Positions 38,344 through 48,236 of a DNA stretch of 62,073 bases are shown here, piece by piece (the stretch's first letter is position 1; each line of letters opens with the position of its first letter). The notes beneath the pieces are model-generated. The model searched no databases. It was not told where the DNA came from and saw only the letters and a list, made by a program, of their open reading frames with translations. Origin of the DNA: Campylobacter aviculae (lineage in GTDB: Bacteria; Campylobacterota; Campylobacteria; Campylobacterales; Campylobacteraceae); assembly GCF_005406215.1 (NCBI RefSeq), contig NZ_NXMA01000011.1, forward strand, positions 1-62,073. The letters run 5' to 3'. A program made the translations under genes and the position numbers.

Positions 38344-39573
38344 TTACAATTTTGATGCAATTTTGATAATGCTTTTAGCCACTTCAAAACTTTGATAAAA
38401 AGATTTTAAAGGTAAAAATTCAAACGCGGAATGAAAATTATGTGCTCCTGTAAAAAAATTTGGTGCAAACAAACCTTTTAAAGCTAAAGCACTTCCGTCA
38501 GTTCCCCCTCGCATAGGAAAAGATTTTGCTTTAATATCGCATTCACAAAAAGCTTGTTTTAAAATTTCTAAACCCATTTTATTGCTATCATTCATACTAT
38601 CTTTTAAATTAGAATAAACATCTTCTATTTTCAAAGAAATATTTGCTCTCTCGTAACGCTTTTGCATAAATTCCACTACTTCTTTGATATAAGCTTTTTT
38701 CTTTTCATATTTTTCTTTATTGTGATCTCTTATATTTAAAAGTAAATTAGCACTGATTTGATTAGAGTGAAATTCTTGCACCCAAATATAACCTTCATCA
38801 TTTTCTGTATTTTCTGGAGTTTGCAACCTATCAAAACAATTAGCTATATCTACTCCTATTAAAGTTGGATTTAAGAGCACTCCTTTAGCACTCATAGGAT
38901 GAGCACTCACCCCTTGTATTTCTATAAAAGCCGAACCTGCATTAAAAGTTTCAAAGACTAATTCTCCAAGCTCGCAACAATCAATCGTAAAAGCAAAATC
39001 CGGATTAAAATACTTTAAATCAAGCATTTTTGATCCTCTAAGTCCTATTTCTTCATCAGGAACAAAACTTACATAAATATCCCCATATTCACATTTTTCA
39101 TTCACCAAATAATGAAGTAAAGTCATAATCGTTGCAATAGCTGCTTTATTATCAGCCCCTAAAACACTTGTTCCATCTGAAAAGATAATCTCTTCATTTA
39201 TATATTTTAAAAGCTCGGGATGATCTTTAGGATCGCACATGATATTTTTTTCTTTATTTAAACATAAAGCCTCACCCGTAAATTTTAAAATTTGAGGTTT
39301 TATAACATCACTAAGACCCACATCCACTGTATCCAAATGAGCACAAAAACCTATACTTTTTTTATTTGAATTTCCTTTAAGTCTTGCAGTTAATATAGCA
39401 TTATCTTGCAACAAAATATCGCTTAATCCTAAAATTTCAAGTTCTTTTTTCAGCAAAAGAGCCAAATCGTATTGCCCTTTAGAACTTGGCAAAGTTTGTA
39501 CCTTAGCATTGCTTTGAGAAGGTATAGCCAAATACCTAAAAAAATTGTCAATCTGTAATTGTTTATAATCCAT
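38344..39573 (-). CDS. pepT: Peptidase T (tripeptidase, M20B)
   Basis: 409 residues. M20B features are GFCAHLDTVDVGL (first metal ligands and Asp), GTSVLGADNKAAIATIM, FVPDEEIGLRG (general base Glu plus metal ligand), FTIDCCELGELVFE, GVSAHPMSAKG, and MRGGTDGSALALKG with the C-terminal FFTGAHNFHSAFEF. It removes the N-terminal residue from tripeptides. It has 2 bases to the AbgT-type transporter upstream. I do not recall this gene at the equivalent NCTC 11168 site, so it may be an addition here. Confidence 0.93.
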   Translation of the reverse strand: MDYKQLQIDNFFRYLAIPSQSNAKVQTLPSSKGQYDLALLLKKELEILGLSDILLQDNAILTARLKGNSNKKSIGFCAHLDTVDVGLSDVIKPQILKFTGEALCLNKEKNIMCDPKDHPELLKYINEEIIFSDGTSVLGADNKAAIATIMTLLHYLVNEKCEYGDIYVSFVPDEEIGLRGSKMLDLKYFNPDFAFTIDCCELGELVFETFNAGSAFIEIQGVSAHPMSAKGVLLNPTLIGVDIANCFDRLQTPENTENDEGYIWVQEFHSNQISANLLLNIRDHNKEKYEKKKAYIKEVVEFMQKRYERANISLKIEDVYSNLKDSMNDSNKMGLEILKQAFCECDIKAKSFPMRGGTDGSALALKGLFAPNFFTGAHNFHSAFEFLPLKSFYQSFEVAKSIIKIASKL

Positions 39574-39575
39574 TT

Positions 39576-41099
39576 TTATCCTTTCATAATATAATTATAA
39601 GAGCTTTCAAAACCCAATGGAATATCAAGCATCCAAAATAAATATAAAGTCAAAGTTAAGGCTATCATTAAAGCTATACTATAGGGTATCATAATAGAAC
39701 AAAGGGTTCCGACTCCAGTTTTAGAACTATATTTTCTACAATACATAATAATAAGTGGATAAAAAGGAAATAATGGAGTCATAACATTGATTGCACTATC
39801 ACTCACCCTAAAGGCAGCTTGGGTCAATTCAGGAGAAATTCCTAAAAGCATTAGCATAGGCACAAAAATAGGAGCCAAAACCGCCCATTTTGAAGTAGCA
39901 GATGTTACAAACAAATTTAAAAATCCAGTAAAAACAATCACTCCAAAAATGGTAATACCGCTTGGTAAAGCTAAAGACTTTAACAATTCTGCTCCGCTAA
40001 CAGCAAGAAGTTTAGATAAATTGGACGCATTAAATACATATAAAAATTGACCACAAATGAAGCAAAATACCATAAAACCTATCAAGGGTTTTAAAGCGTC
40101 ACTCATTGCCTCCATTACTTGATTTAAATTCTGAAATTTTTTTGATATTTTGCCAAAAATAAATCCAGGAATAGCGAAAAATAAAAATAAAAATGCAACA
40201 AGCCCTTTCATCAAAACAGCATCTTTTTCACTCAAGCTACCATGCGATCCCCTTAATAACGACTCATCAGGATATGCTAAAATAATTAAAATGATCAACA
40301 TTGCAACTAAAGTAACCATTGCATATACAAACCCTCTATTTTCATCCGGTGTAATACAATTAGAAAAATCTTCATGATTTTGATCTATAGGTAAATTTTT
40401 TTTCAAGTAAGGCTCTGCAATCTTTTCACACACAAACCAACAAAATAAAATAACACTTATCGTTCCAGCCAATGAAACAAAATAATTACAAAGGACATTA
40501 ATATTAATACTAGAATCTATAATATGTGCAGCTTTTTCTGTAAAACCTTGCATAATAGGATCGATAACCGATGGAGTAAAACTTGCTGAAAATCCTCCAG
40601 CTAATCCGGCAAAAGCTGTAGCTATACCCGCAACAGGATGTTTTCCAGCAGACATAAAAAGCATGGCCACTATAGGCATTAAAAACACGTAAGCACCATC
40701 TCCTATAATATGACTTGCAACCGAAATAACCAAAACAATAGGCACAACAACTTTTTCCGGAATAATTAAAGAAAGTTTAATCAAAGCAACTCTTAAAAAT
40801 CCACTTTTTTCAGCTACCCCTATCCCCAAAGCAACCACTAAGGTAATTGCTAAAGGGGGAAAATTGATAAAATTTAAAACCATTTTGCTAAGTAATTCTA
40901 AAAAATTACCTAAAGATAAAAAATTTTTAATTACTATTTGTTCTCTACTTCCATCAGATCTTATTAAAAAATAATCAAAGTGAAAAAAGGATAATAAAAA
41001 AGATATAAGCAAAACAAGTAAAAAAGCAAAAAAGAAAAGTATAGTTACATCTGGAATTTTATTTCCGATCTTTTCTATGTTTTTTAAAAAAACATTCAT
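39576..41099 (-). CDS. AbgT-family transporter
   Basis: 507 residues, about 10-12 membrane segments. AbgT-family hallmarks are NKIPDVTILFFFAF, GDGAYVFLMPIVAMLF, FAGLAGGFSASFTPSVIDP and FRVSDSAINVMTPLFPFYPLI. The family imports p-aminobenzoyl-glutamate or exports sulfonamides. Leading an operon with PepT, an MFS carrier and HipO, it more probably moves peptides or N-acyl amino acids. The start is preceded by AAGGAG (minus strand). Confidence 0.9.
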   Translation of the reverse strand: MNVFLKNIEKIGNKIPDVTILFFFAFLLVLLISFLLSFFHFDYFLIRSDGSREQIVIKNFLSLGNFLELLSKMVLNFINFPPLAITLVVALGIGVAEKSGFLRVALIKLSLIIPEKVVVPIVLVISVASHIIGDGAYVFLMPIVAMLFMSAGKHPVAGIATAFAGLAGGFSASFTPSVIDPIMQGFTEKAAHIIDSSININVLCNYFVSLAGTISVILFCWFVCEKIAEPYLKKNLPIDQNHEDFSNCITPDENRGFVYAMVTLVAMLIILIILAYPDESLLRGSHGSLSEKDAVLMKGLVAFLFLFFAIPGFIFGKISKKFQNLNQVMEAMSDALKPLIGFMVFCFICGQFLYVFNASNLSKLLAVSGAELLKSLALPSGITIFGVIVFTGFLNLFVTSATSKWAVLAPIFVPMLMLLGISPELTQAAFRVSDSAINVMTPLFPFYPLIIMYCRKYSSKTGVGTLCSIMIPYSIALMIALTLTLYLFWMLDIPLGFESSYNYIMKG

Positions 41100-41236
41100 T
41101 AAAACTCCTTAACTTCTATAAAAATAATTATATAATAGCTATTTTTTAAATTCAAATTAAAAATACATTTTTTTTAAAAAAATCATCTTTTTTTAAGAAA
41201 AATGTTATAGTATTACACAAATAAAAGGAGATAAAG

Positions 41237-41443
41237 ATGCAGCATTTATTATTTGTATTTTTAATTATTGTTTTTTTATTTGCCATTTTCATTATTATTA
41301 TGCGTTATGAAAAAAAAATCGATCTTTTAAACCAAAATATCCAAAATATAAAAGAGGATCTTATAGAGCTTAAAGAAGTTGCTAAGAAAAATCGCTCTTT
41401 AATTGAAAAAAATAAATCCAATATAGAAAATATGCTAAAATAA
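41237..41443 (+). CDS. Small single-pass membrane protein with coiled coil
   Basis: 68 residues. The N-terminal membrane helix (about 3-23, LLFVFLIIVFLFAIFIIIM) is followed by a Lys/Glu-rich heptad-like coiled coil to the end. AAGGAG lies upstream and a -10-like TATAGT at about 41205. Occupies the Cj0989 position. No function can be given. It ends one base before a convergent gene. Confidence 0.75.
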   Translation: MQHLLFVFLIIVFLFAIFIIIMRYEKKIDLLNQNIQNIKEDLIELKEVAKKNRSLIEKNKSNIENMLK

Positions 41444-41444
41444 A

Positions 41445-42215
41445 CTATATAAAAGAAGCTTCAAGCCTATAAACTAGTTTATGATTAAATGTCAAAACAA
41501 ATGTTTTGTTACAGCTTTGCTTGTTTTTATTCTTATAAACAAAACTTTTTAAAAAACTAAAAAGCGAATTATTTGACATTTTTCCTTGCAAGATTATATA
41601 CATGGTATTTTGTAAAATTCCATATTTATAACTTGCACCGCTTGGGAATTCTTCTAAATTAAAATTTAAACTGTCATTAATATTATCATAATTAAAAATT
41701 TCAATCTTAACAAAACCGATCTCCATATCTTTATATTCTAAATCTCTAAAAATCTCAAGTTTGTCTTTTTTTGATAGTTGAATATTTCCACTTAATTCAT
41801 AATTTTCAGATTTTATAATAAAATTTGCATTCTGAAATATTCTAGAAAAAGTTTTTAATAATTTAAATTGTCCCCTTTTAGAGTCGTTACGGCTAAAATT
41901 TTGAGCATCATCTTGAGTAAATGCCTGTATATACATATCAGAATCCAAATTGATCTTTTTTGTCTCATCGTCTGTTTCGTTATTAAAAAAATTCTCTACC
42001 ACAATAACATCTTCATTGCTATATCTTTCTAGATGCTTCATGATTTCATCAAAATTAAAACAATCATCATTAAATTCCAAAGTTTTAACTATATTGGTTA
42101 TAAAATCCACTCCATCTCTATTAGGAATTTTATCCTTAATCACAAATGCTTCATTGCAAAAACTAGATTTTTCAATCTCATATTCATTACTTTTTCCCGC
42201 GAAAACAATTTTCAT
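41445..42215 (-). CDS. Hypothetical protein (Cj0990c type)
   Basis: 256 residues, cytoplasmic by composition, no signal peptide or membrane segment. It starts MKIVFAGKSNEYEIEKSSF and is acidic/Asn-rich. No domain recognised. Its ATG overlaps the stop of the Fe-S oxidoreductase gene by one base, so it belongs to the hemN transcript. Confidence 0.7.
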   Translation of the reverse strand: MKIVFAGKSNEYEIEKSSFCNEAFVIKDKIPNRDGVDFITNIVKTLEFNDDCFNFDEIMKHLERYSNEDVIVVENFFNNETDDETKKINLDSDMYIQAFTQDDAQNFSRNDSKRGQFKLLKTFSRIFQNANFIIKSENYELSGNIQLSKKDKLEIFRDLEYKDMEIGFVKIEIFNYDNINDSLNFNLEEFPSGASYKYGILQNTMYIILQGKMSNNSLFSFLKSFVYKNKNKQSCNKTFVLTFNHKLVYRLEASFI

Positions 42216-43480
42216 TATAAAACCTTAGCAATAAGTTCCAATGGATGCACAAAAACCACTTTACTTGATTTTCGCTCCAAATTATTAGAAATTTGCATCC
42301 TGCAAGCTGAACATTCAGCGCTTACAAAATGTGCCATGGTTTGATTGATCATTTCTACTTTTTTTTCACCCACGCTTAAAGTTTTATCATAATGCTTTGT
42401 TTGCATACTTATTCCACCAAAGCCACAACAAGCATCAGGATTTTGCATTTCTATATAAGTATAGTTAGCTTTTAATAATTCCCTTGGCTCTTTAAAAACT
42501 CCTTGCATTCTTCTTGCATGACAAGGATCGTGATAAGTAATGCTATATTTTTTTTGCTTTTTATTCTTTAAGAGTTGTTTTAAAGAGGTAAATTGATATA
42601 GATATTGACTTGCTATATAAATTTTAGAAGAAATTTTTTTAGCACGATTGGCCCATTCTTGTTCATCTTGCATCATAAAAAAACGTTCATAATCAATTTT
42701 TAGCATAGCGGAGCAAGTAGCTTCAGGGATAATTATTGCATCAAGTTTTTGCAATTTTTCCTCAAAATATTCTATATTTTTTTTAGCTAAAATTTCAACA
42801 CTTTTAAAATCTCCGGAAAAAAAATGCGCCACCCCACAACAAGCTTGTTTTTTCATCAAATCAACATTGATTTTTAACTCTTTTAAAATTTTTAATGTAG
42901 AAAAACCTGTTTGCGTGTAACAATAATTCGTCAAACAACCCACATATAAACCTATGGTTTTACTTCCACCATTATCTATAAAATTAGGATTTGAATTTAA
43001 AAAACTTTTTTTATTAAAACTTGACAAAAATCGACCTTTTTTCACAAAAGGCATTGAAAATTTAGCCCTCATACCTAAATTTTTTTCAAAATCTTTATTT
43101 TGAATATGAAAGGCACAGCTTTGAAATATATAACCTAATTTTGCCAATATATCAAGCCATTTTCGATTTTTCAAGCATGAAAGTATGATTTTTTTATACC
43201 AAGGCATACCAAATTTCTTAACCATATCAAAACGCATTTTTTCTATAGCATTATCCACGCTTAATTTACTAGGACAAATCTCCACGCAATGATTGCATAA
43301 AAAACAAGACTCAAAAACACTTTCAAGCTCTTTATTAAGCTGTAATTTTCCTTCCTTATAGGCTGCTATGAGATCTAAAAAGCCTCTAGGGCTTGTAACT
43401 TCATCATGATTGATATCGTAAATAGTACAATTAGGTATGCATTTACCACATTTTACGCAAAGATCTGAAGCATTGTTCAT
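42215..43480 (-). CDS. Ferredoxin-type oxidoreductase with two CCG domains (GlpC/GlcF-like)
   Basis: 421 residues, equivalent to Cj0991c. Two 4Fe-4S motifs are at the N-terminus: CVKCGKCIPNCTI (about 8-20) and CFLCNHCVEICPS (about 60-72). Two CCG domains contain KQACCGVAHFFSGD and NPDACCGFGGISM. This is the layout of the Fe-S subunit of glycolate oxidase (GlcF), anaerobic glycerol-3-phosphate dehydrogenase (GlpC) and LutA. The partner flavoprotein is not adjacent. Overlaps hemN by ATGA. Confidence 0.85.
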   Translation of the reverse strand: MNNASDLCVKCGKCIPNCTIYDINHDEVTSPRGFLDLIAAYKEGKLQLNKELESVFESCFLCNHCVEICPSKLSVDNAIEKMRFDMVKKFGMPWYKKIILSCLKNRKWLDILAKLGYIFQSCAFHIQNKDFEKNLGMRAKFSMPFVKKGRFLSSFNKKSFLNSNPNFIDNGGSKTIGLYVGCLTNYCYTQTGFSTLKILKELKINVDLMKKQACCGVAHFFSGDFKSVEILAKKNIEYFEEKLQKLDAIIIPEATCSAMLKIDYERFFMMQDEQEWANRAKKISSKIYIASQYLYQFTSLKQLLKNKKQKKYSITYHDPCHARRMQGVFKEPRELLKANYTYIEMQNPDACCGFGGISMQTKHYDKTLSVGEKKVEMINQTMAHFVSAECSACRMQISNNLERKSSKVVFVHPLELIAKVL

Positions 43481-44832
43481 ACTGTTTTAGAAAAAACTTT
43501 CTTTTCTTCGCTGATATTTTTCATATAAGCATCAAAACACATGGCAATATTACGTATCAATAAAACACCAGTTTCATTAACCTTAATATCATCTTCACTT
43601 ATATTCAAAAAATCTTCGTATTCTTTTAAAGCTTTCAAATCTTCTTTAAAATACTCTTTAAAATTTATCTTAAATTCTTCTTCTGTTTTTTTAATATCAA
43701 GCTTAAAATTAGCCATTAAATTCATAATCACATATTTTCTAAGTTCATCATCAAAATTCAATTTCACACCTCTTTCAAAAGGCAATCTTCCTTCATCTAT
43801 AGCCCTTTCATAGCTTAGCATATCTTTAAAATTTTGTGCATAATGCTTTTTTCCCTCACCGATACTAGTAAGCCCTATACCGATCAAATCCGCACCACCT
43901 TTAGTGGTATAACCTTGAAAATTTCTATGCAAAGTTCCATTTTCTAAAGCTTTAAAAAGCTCATCTTCTTCTTTAGCAAAATGATCCATTCCTATCATTT
44001 TATAGCCATTTTGACTTAAAAATTTTTCACAAAATTCTAAAATTTGAAGTTTTATATCTGGACTTGGCAAAGTGTTTTCATCAAATTTTCTCATATTTTT
44101 CTTAAGCCAAGGCACATGAGCATAATTAAAAATTGCCAAACGATCTGGATTTAAAATCAAAATTTTTTCTAAAGTTTGAGTAAAACTTTCTAAAGTTTGA
44201 TAAGGTAAGCCATAAATTAAATCCATATTAACAGATTTTATTCCTCTATCTCTCACTAATTTTAAAGCATTTTTAGTCAGATCAAAGGGTTGAATTCTAT
44301 GAATTTCTTTCTGTACTTTTTCATCAAAATCTTGCACCCCAAAACTAATGCGATTAAAACCATATTTGGTTAAAACATCGGCTTGTTCTTCATTTAAAAA
44401 ACGAGGATCTATTTCACAACTAATTTCAGCATCTAAAGCAAAATTATCAAATACAGATTTAATTTTTAAAATAAGCTTTTCAAGTTGTTTAGCACTAAAA
44501 AAAGTTGGAGTCCCTCCTCCAAAATGCATTTGGACAACTTCTCTTTTAGTGTCTAGTGCGGAACTTAAGATATCAAGCTCTTTAAGGATATAATTTAGAT
44601 ATCTTTCTTTACTCTCCTCTTTTGCAGTATAAATCACATTGCATCCGCAAAAATAACAAGCACTCCTGCAAAAAGGCAAATGAAAATAAAGCGACAAGGG
44701 TCTGTTTTGTTGTTTTAAAATATCTAAATACTCTTCATATTTAAAATCGGTGTTAAATTCCACAGCTGTAGGATAAGATGTGTAACGTGGTCCTGCTTTG
44801 GAATATTTTACAAAAGCTTTATAATCTCTCAT
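43477..44832 (-). CDS. hemN: Oxygen-independent coproporphyrinogen III oxidase
   Basis: 451 residues, radical SAM enzyme. The cluster motif is CRSACYFCGCN (CX3CX2CXC) near 54-64, GGGTPTFFS follows, and FGVQDFDEKVQKEIHRIQ is typical of true HemN. It decarboxylates coproporphyrinogen III to protoporphyrinogen IX without oxygen. The ATG lies 14 bases inside the end of the 44819-45310 gene. Works in the pathway with hemB, encoded just upstream. Confidence 0.95.
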   Translation of the reverse strand: MRDYKAFVKYSKAGPRYTSYPTAVEFNTDFKYEEYLDILKQQNRPLSLYFHLPFCRSACYFCGCNVIYTAKEESKERYLNYILKELDILSSALDTKREVVQMHFGGGTPTFFSAKQLEKLILKIKSVFDNFALDAEISCEIDPRFLNEEQADVLTKYGFNRISFGVQDFDEKVQKEIHRIQPFDLTKNALKLVRDRGIKSVNMDLIYGLPYQTLESFTQTLEKILILNPDRLAIFNYAHVPWLKKNMRKFDENTLPSPDIKLQILEFCEKFLSQNGYKMIGMDHFAKEEDELFKALENGTLHRNFQGYTTKGGADLIGIGLTSIGEGKKHYAQNFKDMLSYERAIDEGRLPFERGVKLNFDDELRKYVIMNLMANFKLDIKKTEEEFKINFKEYFKEDLKALKEYEDFLNISEDDIKVNETGVLLIRNIAMCFDAYMKNISEEKKVFSKTV

Positions 44833-45310
44833 TATTTTTAATCCTCTCTGCCATAGCTTCCATATCTACAAATAAATTAGGATGTTCTTTTTTAATATCT
44901 GCAATGAGTTTTTCTAAATCAATATTAATTTCCATCAATCCGCCTTTGGCACGCTTTTTAATCTCATCCATAGCCACAATCCAAGCATCGTTAAAATCGA
45001 TAGGAATTTGTTGATAAATTGCCTTTTCAAGCTTTAATTCAAAATTTTCTTTTTGAGTTTGCTTTAAACTTTCTAAAATATTTTTCAAGCTATTTAAGGA
45101 AATCATGGTATGAATTTCATCATTTTCATCTACTATAAACCAAGGTTCAGGAGAATCAAGATTACCGTTTTTAAGTACTAAGCATTTCTCATTTTCGCTA
45201 TCACTTTGTCTCATCTCAAAAATAGCTCTATCTTCTTTTTTCATACCTAAATTATTACTAAAATCATCAATACGTTTTAAACAGGTATTATATTTTTCAA
45301 TTTCTTTCAT
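44819..45310 (-). CDS. Conserved Campylobacterota protein, possibly DUF2603
   Basis: 163 residues, cytoplasmic, at the Cj0993c position. It starts MKEIEKYNTCLKRIDDFSNNLGM and includes PEPWFIVDENDEIHTMISL and FNDAWIVAMDEIKKRA. The pattern recalls the UPF0763/DUF2603 family, from memory only. Between hemB and hemN in one transcript; the argF gene present nearby in C. jejuni is not seen here. Confidence 0.7.
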   Translation of the reverse strand: MKEIEKYNTCLKRIDDFSNNLGMKKEDRAIFEMRQSDSENEKCLVLKNGNLDSPEPWFIVDENDEIHTMISLNSLKNILESLKQTQKENFELKLEKAIYQQIPIDFNDAWIVAMDEIKKRAKGGLMEINIDLEKLIADIKKEHPNLFVDMEAMAERIKNNERL

Positions 45311-45367
45311 TTACTATCCTTAATTAATTAATTCACCATTTTTAACCATAAAAATTTTTCTTTATCA

Positions 45368-46354
45368 TTACAATTTTTTATCTTTTATTATTTTAGCTAA
45401 TTCCTTAGCATGATAAGTAATAATGAGTTTTGCACCTGCTCTTTTAAAAGCTATCATTGTCTCATATAAAACTTTTTCATAATCAATCACACCTGCCTTT
45501 TCTGCAGCCTTTAACATAGCGTATTCACCACTGACATTATAAACACATAAAGGTAAATTAGAATGAAGTGAAATCTCTTTTACTATATCAAGGTAGGCAA
45601 GAGCTGGTTTAACCATTAAAATATCAGCCCCTTGTCTTTCATCTTCCAAGCTTTCCTCTAAAGCTTCCTTACCATTAGCAAAATCCATTTGATAACTTTT
45701 TCTATCTCCATAGCTAGGAGCTGATTCTGCTACATCTCGAAAAGGGCCATAATAACTTGAAGCAAATTTAGTAGAATACGCCATAATAGGCAAATTTTCA
45801 AAACCTTCTTGATCAAGCGTTTGACGCAAAGTTTCAATAATACCATCCATCATTCCACTTGGTGCTATCATATCAACCCCTGCTCTAGCGTGAACTAAAG
45901 CTTGTTTTGCTGAAATTTCTAAGGTTGCGTCATTATCCACGCTTTTAGTTTGCATATTAATAATACCGCAATGTCCATGATCTGTGTATTCACAAAAACA
46001 AAGATCGCTAATCACAAAAAGATTGGGAAATTCTTTTTTAATTTCTCTTATGCTTCTTGCAATTAACCCTTCATCGTCCAATGCATCACTTCCACAACTA
46101 TCTTTTTTATCTTTTTCAAGGACTCCAAAAAGTATAATCGCTTTTATACCAAGATCAACAATGATTTTGCATTCTTTTAAAATTTCATCCAAACTCATTT
46201 GAAAAACATTTGGCATAGAGGAAATTTCTTTTTTTATACCCGTACCATTAACCACAAAAAGAGGATATATTAAATCATCAATATTTAAAAAATTTTCTCT
46301 TACCATTGATCTCAAATTTTCATTCATTCTAAGTCTTCGAAAGCGTTTAAACAT
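45368..46354 (-). CDS. hemB: Delta-aminolevulinic acid dehydratase (porphobilinogen synthase)
   Basis: 328 residues from ATG 46354, with AAAAGGA upstream; the frame opens 32 codons earlier but that would run into the ribA start. Metal-binding [14 protein letters not shown] is the cysteine-type (zinc) site. The catalytic lysines lie in [16 protein letters not shown] and [13 protein letters not shown]. It joins two 5-aminolevulinate molecules into porphobilinogen. Divergent from ribA, with about 68 bases between the two ATGs. Confidence 0.96.
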   Translation of the reverse strand: MFKRFRRLRMNENLRSMVRENFLNIDDLIYPLFVVNGTGIKKEISSMPNVFQMSLDEILKECKIIVDLGIKAIILFGVLEKDKKDSCGSDALDDEGLIARSIREIKKEFPNLFVISDLCFCEYTDHGHCGIINMQTKSVDNDATLEISAKQALVHARAGVDMIAPSGMMDGIIETLRQTLDQEGFENLPIMAYSTKFASSYYGPFRDVAESAPSYGDRKSYQMDFANGKEALEESLEDERQGADILMVKPALAYLDIVKEISLHSNLPLCVYNVSGEYAMLKAAEKAGVIDYEKVLYETMIAFKRAGAKLIITYHAKELAKIIKDKKL

Positions 46355-46422
46355 TTTTTGTCCTTTTCTTTGATAGAATTGAATATAAATTTTAACATAA
46401 ATTTTATTATAGAAAGTAGCCA

Positions 46423-46983
46423 ATGGATATAAAAATTTCAGAAATTGCAAATTTACCTAGCAAATGGGGAAGTTTTAAAATACAAAGCTTTAAAGAAAAT
46501 GATAAGGAGCACTTATGTATTTTCAAAGGTGAACCTAAAGACATATTAAACCTTAGAATTCATTCAGAATGTTTAACAGGAGATGCTTTAGGAAGTTTAA
46601 AATGTGATTGCGGAGAGCAACTTGAATTTTCTTTAAAATATATTGAACAGCATGAAGGTATGATTATATATCTTAGACAAGAAGGTAGAGGTATAGGACT
46701 TTTCAATAAAGTAAATGCTTATGCCTTACAAGATAAAGGTTTAAACACCATAGAGGCCAATCATCAACTTGGCTTTAAAGCCGATGAAAGAACTTATGAA
46801 ATAGTGGAATTTATACTCAAATATTATAAAATTTCTAAAGTTAATTTACTCACAAATAATCCGGAAAAATTAGAAAGTTTAAAAGATAAAATTTTAGCAC
46901 GAGTACCTGTACTTATCAATCCAAACCGCTTCAATAAAAATTATTTAGATATTAAACAATCACAAATGGGACATTTACTTTGA
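46423..46983 (+). CDS. ribA: GTP cyclohydrolase II
   Basis: 186 residues, the stand-alone form. Zinc ligands are in [23 protein letters not shown], the catalytic region in [16 protein letters not shown], and [14 protein letters not shown] plus [13 protein letters not shown] complete the fold. First step of riboflavin synthesis. It ends within the TTG start of rsmG (TTGA). Confidence 0.95.
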   Translation: MDIKISEIANLPSKWGSFKIQSFKENDKEHLCIFKGEPKDILNLRIHSECLTGDALGSLKCDCGEQLEFSLKYIEQHEGMIIYLRQEGRGIGLFNKVNAYALQDKGLNTIEANHQLGFKADERTYEIVEFILKYYKISKVNLLTNNPEKLESLKDKILARVPVLINPNRFNKNYLDIKQSQMGHLL

Positions 46984-47570
46984 ATTTGGATTTTTTACAC
47001 CCTATTTTAGAAAATTTCAATCAAAAAGATTTTGAAAATAAAGTAAAAATTTATCAAGAAAATTTGAACAAATTTAATAAAATTCACAATCTCACTCAAA
47101 TTAGAAATATTGAAGAAAACATTATAGACAGCATAAAAATTCTTAGTTTTTTTGATTTTTCTAAAGTGAAAAATATAGCTGATATAGGTAGTGGAGCTGG
47201 GTTTCCTGCTATTTTTTTAGCCCTTTTGCTTAAAAGGAATTTTTATCTTTTCGAACCAAATCCTAAAAAAGCTGCTTTTTTAAGAACAATAAAAATAGAA
47301 TGCGATTTACCTCATTTAAATATTTACAAAGAAAAAGCACAAGAAAATAAAAATAATATTAAAGCCGATATTATCACTTCTAGAGCTTTGATGGATATAA
47401 AACCTTTGATTCAAATTTGTAAAAATTTAAGTTCTGAAAAAACCACTTTTATTTTATGGAAAGGCAGTGAAATTTACAAAGAATTAGAAGGTTTGGAAAA
47501 TAAAGATTATCAAATTTTTGAAAATGGATTTAGAAAATACTGCATTTTAAGTAGCTCAAAAGCTACTTAA
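46980..47570 (+). CDS. rsmG: 16S rRNA (guanine527-N7)-methyltransferase RsmG
   Basis: 196 residues. SAM-binding motif [25 protein letters not shown], then [11 protein letters not shown] and [16 protein letters not shown] are typical of GidB/RsmG. The start is TTG, overlapping the ribA stop as TTGA; no ATG is available near the N-terminus. The 3' end sits inside a 12-bp terminator stem. Confidence 0.93.
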   Translation: MNLDFLHPILENFNQKDFENKVKIYQENLNKFNKIHNLTQIRNIEENIIDSIKILSFFDFSKVKNIADIGSGAGFPAIFLALLLKRNFYLFEPNPKKAAFLRTIKIECDLPHLNIYKEKAQENKNNIKADIITSRALMDIKPLIQICKNLSSEKTTFILWKGSEIYKELEGLENKDYQIFENGFRKYCILSSSKAT

Positions 47571-47572
47571 AA
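47545..47572 (+). terminator. 12-bp hairpin terminator at the rsmG end
   Basis: TTTTAAGTAGCT and its complement flank a CAAA loop, followed by TTATTTTA on the plus strand. The stem encodes the last rsmG residues and reaches within one base of the convergent YceI-family stop, so it can serve both genes. Confidence 0.65.
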
Positions 47573-48145
47573 TTATTTTACTATATCTGCACTAAAAGTA
47601 AGATCTACTAAAGGCCAAGAAATTCCTCCATGCCCTGGAGCTGCATCGCTTAAAGCTTTTAAAGCTTGTGAGCTGTTTTTAAATGTATGTAAATCAAGCT
47701 GTCCTTTTGCAATAAATTTATCTTTATCTATTGTATAACTTAAAGGAACTATAGCACTTTTTTTGTTTATAGTAATTTTTGCAGAAATAAGACCTTTATT
47801 TTCTCCTGCAATTACGTCTTGAAACATTACCTTAATATCAGAATTTCCAAGCAAATTTGGAAAAAATACTTTCGTAATATTGCCAGTAATCACATCATTA
47901 CCCTCTCCCATAAAAGCACTGCTTGGCTTAATAACAGCCCTTGCACCCTTTAAATAAACCACTAAATCTTTAGCTTTTTTAGAGAACTTATATTTAACAT
48001 CTTTAAATTCCCCGCTCACTCCAATCATATCTTTGGTTTTATATCCTTCAAAACCAACTTTTAAACTATCTTGCTTAAAAGAAAATGCACTTAAATTTGA
48101 AGCAAGCAATAAAGAAACTGCTGTACTGATTAAAATCTTTTTCAT
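47573..48145 (-). CDS. YceI-family periplasmic protein
   Basis: 190 residues with a signal peptide (MKKILISTAVSLLLASNLSA). YceI-like lipocalin-type barrel: GVSGEFKDVKYKF, ITGNITKVFFPNLLG, LISAKITINKKS and the terminal SWPLVDLTFSADIVK. Homologues bind polyisoprenoids; in Campylobacter the equivalent (Cj0998c) is annotated only as periplasmic. Stand-alone gene, convergent with rsmG. Confidence 0.85.
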   Translation of the reverse strand: MKKILISTAVSLLLASNLSAFSFKQDSLKVGFEGYKTKDMIGVSGEFKDVKYKFSKKAKDLVVYLKGARAVIKPSSAFMGEGNDVITGNITKVFFPNLLGNSDIKVMFQDVIAGENKGLISAKITINKKSAIVPLSYTIDKDKFIAKGQLDLHTFKNSSQALKALSDAAPGHGGISWPLVDLTFSADIVK

Positions 48146-48236
48146 TTTTTTCCTTTTTTAATTAATTTTTAAAACAACTCTAAATTATAATACATATTTT
48201 TAAATGAAAAATCTTTTCCTTTGAAAATATTTTTTA

